Below, piece after piece: positions 1 to 8,193 of a stretch of DNA of 44,341 bases. The DNA lies in contig JAKSDI010000305.1 of NCBI GenBank assembly GCA_022360175.1, forward strand, positions 1 to 44,341. The letters are read 5' to 3'. Position numbers and translations under genes: made by a program. The stretch's first letter is position 1. Each line of letters begins with the position of its first letter. The notes below the pieces were generated by a model that ran no database searches, was not told the origin of the DNA, and saw only the letters and a list, made by a program, of their open reading frames with translations. This DNA comes from Chitinophagales bacterium. Its GTDB lineage: Bacteria; Bacteroidota; Bacteroidia; Chitinophagales; Saprospiraceae.

Positions 1-1
1 C

Positions 2-1198
2 ATCCCGGATAGCACGATTGTCTTATGTGCTCCAGCGGATACCGTATGCTTAAGTGTCGACTTCGCTGCTCCGGAATGTTTAGTATGGACGGACCTGGCG
101 GGTAATGAATTAGGCAGTGGCTCCCAATTATGTGTATTACCACCACTTGGAGAGAGCCAGTATATCGTAAGTGCACCAACTCTAAGTTGTATAGAAAGTG
201 ATACGGCAACGATCATAGTAGATACACTACCACCGGAGATGATATTAGACACCTTACTGAAAGTATGTGTAGGAGATAGCATCAAATATGACATTGGAGC
301 TTATCCATATACTTATCAGTGGAAGGATATAGATGGCAATGTATTATTTACAGATGAGGCGCTGTGTGTAGAAGCAGAAGAAGAGGGTACTCAGCAGTTT
401 GTATTTATGAGCATGAATGGCTGTGGTATGATGAGTGATACTTTAGAAGTAGAAGTCTTTGGGCCAGAGCAACTGGAAATCATTCCAGATAGTACGATTG
501 TCCTATGTGCTCCAGCCGATACGGTCTGCTTAAGTGTCGACTTTGTAGCTCCAGAGTGTCTGGTGTGGACGGACCTTGCGGGTAATGAACTAGGTACCGG
601 CTCCGAGTTGTGTGTGCTGCCACCATTAGGCGAAAGCCAGTACATCGTAAGTGTGCCCACATTAAGCTGTATAGAAAATGATACGGCAATAATCATAGTT
701 GATACAATTCCTCCATTACCACCGTTTGGAGATACAACTATTAATGTTTGTATTGGCGATACAGCCAAATTGATTGTAGATGATTATCCATTCTCGTTTG
801 AGTGGTTAGATGAGTTTGGAGAGGTATTTAGTACTAGTGATTCTTTATGTTTCGTGCCGACAGAGATAGGTAGCACCTCCTTTATCTGGGAGTCTACAAA
901 TGGCTGTGGTATGGCTTCTGCAATGGTTACTATAAATGCTTATGATAGTACTCAATTGAGGATTATGCCAGACGAGATTATTTATCTCTGTGCACCTGTT
1001 GATACTACGATTTGTTTAGAGGTGGTTAATGATAGTGACATTGATACTGATTTTGTAGTCTGGACGGATTTAGAAGGGAATCAATTAGGAGAGGGGACGA
1101 TTTTATGTGTTACTCCTGAGGAAGGCATCAATAATTATATTGCCAGTATTCCTGGAGCAGATTGTGTAGAGGCAGATACGGCTACCATTATTGTTATA
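2..1198 (+). repeat. In-gene tandem repeat, period 480 bp
   Basis: The codon at 2 (ATC CCG GAT AGC) aligns with the codon at 482 (ATT CCA GAT AGT), exactly 480 nt or 160 codons apart. Over about 230 nt the copies are near 80% identical by eye, and most differences are synonymous. A more diverged copy begins at 962, offset by one extra codon. The unit encodes a pair of Ig-like modules in the surface protein. The array continues beyond the left edge. Confidence 0.85.
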
Positions 1199-2023
1199 CC
1201 AGAAGACTTGGATATTAATGTTACACCTGATACTACTACCATTTGTGAAGGTGAAACAGCAGAATTGGTGGTGGATGTAATGCCACCATGGACTGGTCAT
1301 CAAACAGATTGGTATGAAGATGGCTCATTGATTGCAATGGGAACAGACACCTTAATCGTGAGCCCACCAGGAGGCAGCTATGAATATATGGCGGTTGTAA
1401 GTAATGTTTGTACAGCAGATACTGTTTTCAGTTTACTGGATGTAAATTCATTTGATCTTACAATCTCTGCATCACCAGATACTATATGCATCGGAGAAAC
1501 ATCCACACTATCGGTTGATGGTTGTGATGACTGTACTTATCAGTGGACACCTATTGGTAGTCTGAGCGATCCGACAATCTCGAATCCGGTAGCGAGCCCG
1601 GAAGCCACAACGCTTTATACTGTAGTAGTAAGTGATGGTAACTGTAGTGATACTCTGACAATTTTAGTAGTGGTATTGCCAGAAGAAGAGTGTAGTTGCC
1701 CAGAAGCTTTCTTTGTAGCAACCGCTTTCACTCCTGACAATGATGGTACTAATGATCAGGCTTGCTTACGTAGTGAATACCTGGATTCGTATGATAGAAT
1801 TGTATTTATGGTATATAACCGTTGGGGAGAAGAAATGATCCGAGTTGTTTGGGATCGAGAAACGGCGCAAGGGCCTCCAGGATACGATGACTTCTGTTGG
1901 GATGGATATCACAGAGGAGTATTATTACCTCCAGATGTCTATGGTTATTATGTTGAATTAACTTGTCCAGGACCTGATGGCAAAGTAATTAAGGAGAAGG
2001 GTAATATTACCTTGCTTCGATAA
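2..2023 (+). CDS. Giant Ig-like-repeat surface protein with T9SS type B sorting domain (5' partial)
   Basis: The reading frame is open from the first complete codon of the window, so the protein starts upstream; an ATG at 239 is internal. The visible 673 residues alternate two kinds of Ig/PKD-like module. One has the pattern VC-GD-...-YQW-D-G-...-NGCGM. The other carries LCAPADT...VWTDL-GN-LG...LCV. Together they form a roughly 160-residue unit seen nearly twice, followed by a degenerate third copy. Two further Ig-like modules with TICEGE and TICIGET follow. The last ~110 residues (from CSCPEAF, with TAFTPDNDGTND, VYNRWGEEM, FCWDGY, DVYGYYVEL and a final TLLR) match the gliding-motility-associated C-terminal domain that routes proteins through T9SS and, in type B substrates, anchors them at the surface. 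I infer an adhesin or structural surface protein; the ligand is unknown. A hairpin terminator follows directly. Confidence 0.9.
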   Translation: MPDSTIVLCAPADTVCLSVDFAAPECLVWTDLAGNELGSGSQLCVLPPLGESQYIVSAPTLSCIESDTATIIVDTLPPEMILDTLLKVCVGDSIKYDIGAYPYTYQWKDIDGNVLFTDEALCVEAEEEGTQQFVFMSMNGCGMMSDTLEVEVFGPEQLEIIPDSTIVLCAPADTVCLSVDFVAPECLVWTDLAGNELGTGSELCVLPPLGESQYIVSVPTLSCIENDTAIIIVDTIPPLPPFGDTTINVCIGDTAKLIVDDYPFSFEWLDEFGEVFSTSDSLCFVPTEIGSTSFIWESTNGCGMASAMVTINAYDSTQLRIMPDEIIYLCAPVDTTICLEVVNDSDIDTDFVVWTDLEGNQLGEGTILCVTPEEGINNYIASIPGADCVEADTATIIVIPEDLDINVTPDTTTICEGETAELVVDVMPPWTGHQTDWYEDGSLIAMGTDTLIVSPPGGSYEYMAVVSNVCTADTVFSLLDVNSFDLTISASPDTICIGETSTLSVDGCDDCTYQWTPIGSLSDPTISNPVASPEATTLYTVVVSDGNCSDTLTILVVVLPEEECSCPEAFFVATAFTPDNDGTNDQACLRSEYLDSYDRIVFMVYNRWGEEMIRVVWDRETAQGPPGYDDFCWDGYHRGVLLPPDVYGYYVELTCPGPDGKVIKEKGNITLLR

Positions 2024-2037
2024 GAATAAAGGAAGAA

Positions 2038-2076
2038 TAGAGGCTGCTTTGTAAGAGCAGCCTCTACTATTTTATT
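2038..2076. terminator. Bidirectional intrinsic terminator
   Basis: An 11-bp perfect stem pairs 2038-2048 with 2056-2066 (tagaggctgct / agcagcctcta) around a 7-nt loop. A T-rich run follows on the plus strand and an A-rich run precedes it. It sits between the convergent T9SS gene (ending 2023) and the hydrolase/OsmC gene (ending 2072), so it can serve both. Confidence 0.85.
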
Positions 2077-3286
2077 CCTTTACAGTAGTTTCTATTTTAA
2101 CGGGAGCGTGCAAGGTCTTATGTACTGGGCATTTATCGGCAATTTCTAAAAGCCTGTTTTTTTGAGTTTCATCTAGTGGTCCTTCTAATTCAAGAACACG
2201 GCGGAAATGATCGATTTTACGTTTGGGATCATCCAGGTTTTCGCAATCAGCAGCATGATCTTTATAGTGTTCAATGTGTACCTTAACCTCTTCCAGAGGC
2301 CATTTTTTTCTACGAGCATACATCTGTAAAGTCATAACAGTACAGGCTCCTAATCCTGCGGAGAGTAATTCATATGGAGAGGGGCCAAAATCATTACCGC
2401 CTACACTGGTCGGTTCATCGGCTGTGAGAACATGGTGCCTGATCATTACATCGGAAGTAAAAATATCTTCATCATTCAAACGGACGACTACTTCTTTATC
2501 AGATTTTAGTACTTTTTTCTCTTTTTTGTCGAGATAACGGCTAGACCAGGAAGCAATCATTTTGCCTGCATAGGTAGAATCTTGTTTGTTACTCAATAAA
2601 TGATCTGCTCCATCGAGGGTAATGAAGCTTTTGGGGTGTCGGGCTGCATCATAGATTTTTGCAGCATTATCAATACTGACTGTAAGATCTTGTGGCGAAT
2701 GCATGATTAATAATGCTTTATCCAGGCTATTAATTTTTTGTTTTAACTCTTGTTCCTGAATATCTTCCAAAAACTGCTTTTTAACAGTAAAGCTTCTTCC
2801 TCCAATATTAACAGTAGCAGCTCCTTCTATTTCTATCTGCTCTACATTTTCTTCGAAAAGATGGCTGACGTGATGAGGAGCATAAGGAGAACCAATAGTA
2901 ACCACTGCTTTTATATAATCAAGCTGATAAGCTGCACAAAGCACTGCTGCTCCTCCCAATGAATGTCCTATTAAAATATCTGGAGCCTGGTAATTTTCTG
3001 CAAGGTATTGAGCAGCTGCGATCAGGTCATCTACATTTGATGAGAAGTTTGTATCGGCAAAGTCTCCTTCACTATCTCCTAATCCAGTGAAATCAAAGCG
3101 TAATACAGCAACCCCTTCTAATGTTAAGGCACGGCTGATATTTCGTACGGCATTTAGGTTCTTACTGCAGGTAAAACAATGCGCAAACAGGGCATAGGCA
3201 TATGGATGTTGGTTGGCAGGCAATTCTAATCTGGCAGCCAGTTGTTGTCCTTGAGAATTATTGAAGAAAATCTTTTCTGAACGCAT
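2072..3286 (-). CDS. Bifunctional alpha/beta hydrolase / OsmC-family fusion protein
   Basis: This 404-residue protein joins two domains. Residues ~1-255 are an alpha/beta hydrolase with the nucleophile elbow GHSLGG (Ser109) and probable triad partners Asp200 (SPQD) and His229 (GADH). Residues ~262-404 are an OsmC/Ohr-like domain with the two conserved cysteines Cys315 (GLGACT) and Cys386 (KCPVHK) that in this family reduce organic or fatty-acid hydroperoxides through a thiol pair. The fusion is known in Bacteroidota and Proteobacteria. A plausible role is to release and detoxify peroxidised acyl groups, but the hydrolase substrate is not known. There is no signal peptide, so it should be cytoplasmic. 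It is monocistronic, convergent with the upstream surface-protein gene and divergent from the permease at 3472. Confidence 0.9.
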   Translation of the reverse strand: MRSEKIFFNNSQGQQLAARLELPANQHPYAYALFAHCFTCSKNLNAVRNISRALTLEGVAVLRFDFTGLGDSEGDFADTNFSSNVDDLIAAAQYLAENYQAPDILIGHSLGGAAVLCAAYQLDYIKAVVTIGSPYAPHHVSHLFEENVEQIEIEGAATVNIGGRSFTVKKQFLEDIQEQELKQKINSLDKALLIMHSPQDLTVSIDNAAKIYDAARHPKSFITLDGADHLLSNKQDSTYAGKMIASWSSRYLDKKEKKVLKSDKEVVVRLNDEDIFTSDVMIRHHVLTADEPTSVGGNDFGPSPYELLSAGLGACTVMTLQMYARRKKWPLEEVKVHIEHYKDHAADCENLDDPKRKIDHFRRVLELEGPLDETQKNRLLEIADKCPVHKTLHAPVKIETTVKE

Positions 3287-3471
3287 ATTGGTTTTTTTTG
3301 ATGTCCTAAATTAGCCGTTCAATTGATGAAATACTGTCTTGGAAGCGAAGTATTTGCTCATTTTTGAGGCCTGAATGTTATAATAAAGTTAGAGTTTGAG
3401 AATATCAAGGGGTATGATGAAAGAATTTCTACTTTTAGAAGTTATTGTATCAGTGATAACAAGTAATATTA

Positions 3472-4779
3472 ATGCATAAGCCCAATGGGAGAAAAATAGG
3501 ATGGATAAGTGCTTCTGCCATCGTTGTTGCAAACATGGTAGGGACAGGAGTGTTTACCAGTTTGGGACTTCAGCTAGAGGTCTTATCGAATCCATGGGCA
3601 ATAGTGATATTGTGGGCATTAGGAGGAATCATCTCCCTCTTTGGAGCTTTCAGTTATGCTGAATTGGGAACAAAGCTGCCCCGCTCTGGTGGAGAATATT
3701 ACTTTCTTTCCAAAATTTATCATCCATTCATTGGTTATTTATCTGGATGGGTCTCTCTAACAGTCGGTTTTGCTGCTTCTGTAGCGCTAGCTGCTATGGC
3801 AATGGGAGCATATATTGGTAAGTTTGTTTTATTATCTCCCCAGGCATTGGCAATAGTTGCTATTGTGCTTATTTCAACGGTGCATTCTGTGAGCATTAAA
3901 ACAAGTAGCCATTTTCAAAATACATTTACAGCCTTAAAGTTATTGCTCATCCTTTTTCTGATTGCAGCTTGCTTTTTTATGCCAGCTACTTCACCAATGA
4001 CAATTCCTGAAGAAGGAGTCCTGGTAGAATTAGGGACGCCTGCCTTTGCGGTATCTCTCGTTTATGTTATTTATGCTTTTTCAGGTTGGAATGCGGCTGC
4101 TTATATTGTAGAGGAAATTAAAGAGCCAGCTCGTAACCTACCCAAGGCATTGATCGGAGGAACACTAGTTGTCAGCCTACTTTATATACTGCTTCAATTA
4201 GCCTTCTTGCATCAGGCATCGGTAGCTGATTTGAAAGGTAAAGTGGAGATAGGGCAGGTGGTTGCAGATTTGATGTTTGGCCCTATAGGTGGGCAATTGG
4301 TGAGCTTTTTCATAGCACTATTTTTAGTTTCAAGTATTAGTGCAATGGTATGGGTAGGACCAAGAGTAATCCGGGCGATGGCAAATGATTATAGTATATG
4401 GCATTTTCTGGCACAGGACAATCATAAAGGAATACCCGTTCGTGCAGTATGGCTACAAGCTATTATTAGCATTTTTATGATTGCGACCAGTTCTTTTGAA
4501 CAAGTACTATTGTACAGCGGATTTGTATTACAATTATTCACCACAGCAGCCGTAGCAGGTGTTTTTGTGATGCGATGGAAAAATGGGCATAAAGGATATA
4601 GTAGCCCCGGCTATCCCTGGGTGCAAATTATATTTCTTTCGATCAGCATTTGGATGCTAGCTTTTTTGATGTATGATCGGCCTTTGGAAAGTTTATTAGG
4701 ACTAGGGAATTTATTGCTGGGGGCCGTTTCTTATTGGTGGAGCAATAGACATGAACAAAAGCTTGCAGTCAAAGAATAA
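3472..4779 (+). CDS. APC-superfamily amino-acid permease
   Basis: The 435-residue protein has about 12 hydrophobic segments. Its N-terminal signature (IGWISASAIVVANMVGTGVF) is the TM1 motif of amino acid-polyamine-organocation transporters, in which the unwound GTGVF stretch binds the substrate amino group. Other family features are the glycine-rich TM2, FGAFSYAELGTKLPRSGGEY after it, and FSGWNAAAYIVEEIKEPARNLPKAL around TM6. It most resembles the LAT/serine-threonine exchanger-like branch, but the substrate cannot be read from the sequence. Length is normal for the family. The start ATG lacks a Shine-Dalgarno, as is usual in Bacteroidota. The gene stands alone, 46 nt before the repeat protein at 4826, which has its own signal peptide and an unrelated role. 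Confidence 0.9.
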   Translation: MHKPNGRKIGWISASAIVVANMVGTGVFTSLGLQLEVLSNPWAIVILWALGGIISLFGAFSYAELGTKLPRSGGEYYFLSKIYHPFIGYLSGWVSLTVGFAASVALAAMAMGAYIGKFVLLSPQALAIVAIVLISTVHSVSIKTSSHFQNTFTALKLLLILFLIAACFFMPATSPMTIPEEGVLVELGTPAFAVSLVYVIYAFSGWNAAAYIVEEIKEPARNLPKALIGGTLVVSLLYILLQLAFLHQASVADLKGKVEIGQVVADLMFGPIGGQLVSFFIALFLVSSISAMVWVGPRVIRAMANDYSIWHFLAQDNHKGIPVRAVWLQAIISIFMIATSSFEQVLLYSGFVLQLFTTAAVAGVFVMRWKNGHKGYSSPGYPWVQIIFLSISIWMLAFLMYDRPLESLLGLGNLLLGAVSYWWSNRHEQKLAVKE

Positions 4780-4825
4780 TAAAGATTTCTTATATTGAGG
4801 GAGATAGTTTTAAAACAACCCCCCT

Positions 4826-7800
4826 ATGAAACGCTTACTTACCCTCTTCTCGATCTGCTTATATTTTATTAGTTATAGCCAAACACCAGCCCCTTGTAAT
4901 GCAGTCGGATCAGTTTATATACCGGAATCCAGTTGTTATCAAGCATGCGTGCCCTGTGATGGAATAGATCAGGGTATTTATACAAATAATTATAACAATT
5001 TTGGTATCATAACTTCCCCTCCGCCTGATTTCTGTGCACAGGCATTTGACAATTTTTCCTATTTGGCCTTTGTTGCAGGTACTCCACAGATAACATTTGA
5101 AATTATGGCAAGCAATTGTATAATGGGGAATGGGCTACAGATTGGAATTTATGAAGCTTTGGGTTGTCAGATTTGGAATCCTGCGATTACCTGCTCAAAT
5201 CAGCTTATCCCGGGAATTCCTACCGTTTTTGATGCATATGGATTAACACCTGGGCAAGTTTATTATTTTGTCATAGATGGCTTTTTAGGAGATTTTTGTG
5301 ATATAGCCATCAATGTACTGAATGGGAGTACACTTCCTCCTCCCTTACTTGTTGAGGATTTGGAAATTATAGGCCCTGCCATTATTAGTTGTGGTACAAG
5401 TGCAACTTTTAATGTGCTTGGTGTTTCCGGTGCTACCGGATATCGGTGGGAATTAAATGGAAGCCTTATAGGAATTACTAATTTACCAGTAATGGATGTA
5501 ATATTACCCCAGGAAGGGATACATGAACTTTGTGTTACGCCATTTAGCGTTTGTGAAGGAGATGGTGTAGGTGAGTGTGCTATATTGGAAGCAGTTCCTC
5601 CTCCTATTGTTACTATTGAAGAAACACTATGCGAGCAAGATTTTCCATATTTTTTACCCAATGGCATGGTGTTTTTTACTCCAGGGACATATACTTATAC
5701 CGAAATATTACCAAATGGTTGTGAGCAAATATACTTGCTCATATTAAATATGTACCCTCCTATAATGCCTACGATTATAGATATAGAAATTTGTGAAGGA
5801 GACGCTTATGACTTAGGTGGAGTGGCTTATACATCACCAGGGAATTATACTGCCGATTTTGTCGCTGCAAATGGCTGCGATAGCCTGGTTTTTTTAAACC
5901 TGGGAATACTTTCAAGTGATTTTACTGATCTGGATACAATTAGTGGAAGTGAGTATTTGTTGGTAGGAGATAGTCTACTGTCTGCCCCAGGTGCTTTTGA
6001 AGTACTATTGACAAACCAGTATGGCTGTGATAGCCTGGTTGCAGGTTACTTTGATTTATTTGCTAATGATTCTATATGGATTGATTCTACCCTATGTGCA
6101 GGAGATACGCTCTTCATTGAAATGGATACGCTCACTTCTTCGGGAGTTTATACTTATGATATCGTCAATAACAATGTTTTTGATACCCTTCTACATTATA
6201 CGCTTACCTTCCTGGATGCTCCATATACATTATTAATGGATACCATATGCCAGGGAGAATCTTTTATAGTTGGAGATTCTGTTTATACAGAAACAGGAAC
6301 ATATGTAAACACTTTTGCTGCTGCAAATGGCTGTGATAGCACCCTTACCCTTGAGTTATTTGTCCTGCAACCGATGGATACCTTACAGGTAAGTATTTGT
6401 GCTGGAGAAAGCTATGTGTTAGGAGAAGAGGTATATGATGTAACAGGTATCTATATGGATACCCTATTTGGTTCAACAGGCTGCCAAAGCATTATACAGT
6501 TAGAATTGGAAGTTTATGATCCTGTTGAGACAATATTAAATGATACTATTTGTGAAGGGCTGATTTATAGCTTTGCAGGACAAGTGCTGAATAGTACTGG
6601 CCTATATATTGACTCACTGATTGCCCAAAATGGCTGTGATAGTATCGTTTCTCTTAATCTATTTGCAACACCAGCACCTGTTGTATCACTTATTGAAATG
6701 ATTTGTCCAGGCAGTGAAATAATAGTTGGTGGTATATCTTATTCCCAACCAGATGATTATGTGATAGAACTTAGCACCCAGAGTGGTTGTGATAGCATTG
6801 TAGAACTTAGCCTGTCGTGGTATGATGCATCAGCGGATACGCTTATGCTGTCAATTTGTGAAGGAGATACCTTGACTTCAGGAAATAATCTTTATACGGA
6901 AGCGGGGGTATATGATGAGGCATATATAAATAGCAATGGTTGTGATAGCTTATTGACTATAATACTGGATGTTATACCTATTGATACCAACAATCTGGAA
7001 GTCACTATTTGTGAAGGAGATACCTATTCAGTAGCAGGAAATGTATATTCAACTACAGGCATTTATGAAATATGGCTCACTAGTATGCAAACAGGCTGTG
7101 ATAGTTTGATCATACTTGATCTCACCGTATTGCCAACTAGTTATGTGGTGGTAGATACTATGCTTTGCGAAGGAGATGTTTTCCCGGTAGGAGGAGATAT
7201 TTTGGATCAGCCCGGAACCTACACTTTTGCTTTTGTTAGCGAATATGGCTGTGATAGTATCGTTGATATAATAATAACTATCATCCCAACGATATATGTC
7301 AGTTTGATAGAAGAAATTTGCGAAGGAGAAGTATATATAGTAGGGGAGGAGGAGTATATTGAAAGTGGCATGTATGAAAATATTTTAACTAGCAGTTTAG
7401 GTTGTGATAGTGTGGTGCTGCTTACGCTAAATGTTATCCCTGTAGAAATGGGAGCAATAGATACTACCATTTGCCATGGAGATATTTTTGAAATTGGGTC
7501 TTATACTTTTACAGATACTGTAGATAATTTCTTGCAGTTTCCCGACTCAAATGGCTGTGGTAGTATAGTGCATTTACAGCTGAGTTTTTATGAAGAGATA
7601 ACGTTGGAAGATGTGCAAATTGAAGCAGATGTATTTGGTGGCTTAGCTGATGGGAGTATTCTGGTAGAATTGACAGGTGGTACGCCTCCTTATAGTTATC
7701 TGTGGAGTACTGGAGGGGTTAGTAATACTATTGATTTCCTGGAAGCAGGAGAATACTTCCTCATAGTAACAGATGCACATGGATGTCAGGAAGGTTTCTA

Positions 7801-8089
7801 CTTTACAGTGCCCCTTGACCCGGGCTTCTTACCTGAGGATATGCTTGCTCGCCCTGATGGATTTAATATGGAGGTCATGCCTAATCCATTCAATAAGCGG
7901 TTGGAAATTATCGTATCTGAACCTGTAGAACTACGCTTATTTGATATGATGGGACAAGTGGTATATCGCCAGGCAACCGAAGATCATAAAGTAAACATCT
8001 ACCCAGATTTACCTTCTGGTGTTTATTGGTTGGTAGCTTTTCGGGGAGGAGAAGTGATCGAGGTGGAAAAGGTAGTGAAATTACGTTAA
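4826..8089 (+). CDS. Secreted multi-repeat protein with SprB-like repeat and T9SS type A sorting domain
   Basis: A Sec signal peptide ends near residue 19 (FISYSQ). Residues ~20-260 form a cysteine-containing N-terminal domain followed by an Ig-like module. Then come 13 repeats of ~50-60 residues with the pattern (I/L)CEG(D/E)-(Y/I)-(V/L)G---Y---G-Y------NGCDS(I/L)V-L-L-V. Each holds a Cys pair, CEG and GCDS, that could form a disulphide. One repeat (VFDTLLHYTL) has lost its NGCD. Residues ~930-1000 resemble a SprB repeat (GGTPPYSYLWSTG). The C-terminus (MEVMPNPF, LRLFDMMGQVV, LPSGVYWLVA, KVVKLR) is a Por-type T9SS type A sorting domain, which is cleaved on export and attached to A-LPS in studied species. 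It is probably a surface adhesin; no enzymatic motif is seen. Confidence 0.9.
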   Translation: MKRLLTLFSICLYFISYSQTPAPCNAVGSVYIPESSCYQACVPCDGIDQGIYTNNYNNFGIITSPPPDFCAQAFDNFSYLAFVAGTPQITFEIMASNCIMGNGLQIGIYEALGCQIWNPAITCSNQLIPGIPTVFDAYGLTPGQVYYFVIDGFLGDFCDIAINVLNGSTLPPPLLVEDLEIIGPAIISCGTSATFNVLGVSGATGYRWELNGSLIGITNLPVMDVILPQEGIHELCVTPFSVCEGDGVGECAILEAVPPPIVTIEETLCEQDFPYFLPNGMVFFTPGTYTYTEILPNGCEQIYLLILNMYPPIMPTIIDIEICEGDAYDLGGVAYTSPGNYTADFVAANGCDSLVFLNLGILSSDFTDLDTISGSEYLLVGDSLLSAPGAFEVLLTNQYGCDSLVAGYFDLFANDSIWIDSTLCAGDTLFIEMDTLTSSGVYTYDIVNNNVFDTLLHYTLTFLDAPYTLLMDTICQGESFIVGDSVYTETGTYVNTFAAANGCDSTLTLELFVLQPMDTLQVSICAGESYVLGEEVYDVTGIYMDTLFGSTGCQSIIQLELEVYDPVETILNDTICEGLIYSFAGQVLNSTGLYIDSLIAQNGCDSIVSLNLFATPAPVVSLIEMICPGSEIIVGGISYSQPDDYVIELSTQSGCDSIVELSLSWYDASADTLMLSICEGDTLTSGNNLYTEAGVYDEAYINSNGCDSLLTIILDVIPIDTNNLEVTICEGDTYSVAGNVYSTTGIYEIWLTSMQTGCDSLIILDLTVLPTSYVVVDTMLCEGDVFPVGGDILDQPGTYTFAFVSEYGCDSIVDIIITIIPTIYVSLIEEICEGEVYIVGEEEYIESGMYENILTSSLGCDSVVLLTLNVIPVEMGAIDTTICHGDIFEIGSYTFTDTVDNFLQFPDSNGCGSIVHLQLSFYEEITLEDVQIEADVFGGLADGSILVELTGGTPPYSYLWSTGGVSNTIDFLEAGEYFLIVTDAHGCQEGFYFTVPLDPGFLPEDMLARPDGFNMEVMPNPFNKRLEIIVSEPVELRLFDMMGQVVYRQATEDHKVNIYPDLPSGVYWLVAFRGGEVIEVEKVVKLR
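5633..7600 (+). repeat. Thirteen CEG...NGCDS protein repeats (coding)
   Basis: Within the T9SS type A protein, the codons for GCDS or a close variant recur 12 times at roughly 150-210 nt intervals, and one further unit has lost the motif. Nucleotide sequences of the units are strongly diverged. This suggests an old expansion held by selection on the protein, unlike the young 480-bp repeat at the left edge. Confidence 0.8.
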
Positions 8090-8109
8090 GTAGTAGAGTT
8101 AATGAAGTG

Positions 8110-8168
8110 CAAGTTCAAACGCAAGCGTAGTTTATAATATCTTGCATTTGCATTTGCGTTTGAACTTG
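8110..8168. repeat. Perfect 15-bp inverted repeat between convergent genes
   Basis: The sequence caagttcaaacgcaa at 8110-8124 is exactly complementary to 8154-8168, with a 29-nt loop that contains a short catttgcatttgcg echo. It lies between two convergent stop codons (8089 plus, 8194 minus). It could act as a bidirectional transcription end, although neither side has a strong T-run, or it could be a small dispersed intergenic repeat. Confidence 0.7.
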
Positions 8169-8193
8169 ATTCTTGCACCTGTACTTTAATTTG

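Noticed and set aside
391-768. 125-residue minus-strand ORF inside the Ig-repeat gene
   Set aside because: Antisense shadow of a conserved repeat; the plus frame has clear domain content.
2-1198. CRISPR-like periodic repeat
   Set aside because: The period is 480 nt and coding; no short repeats with unique spacers occur anywhere in the window.
3364-3398. Possible promoter (TTG ... TAGAGTTTG) for the APC permease
   Set aside because: The -7 box has one extra base and the spacing is too long, so support is insufficient.
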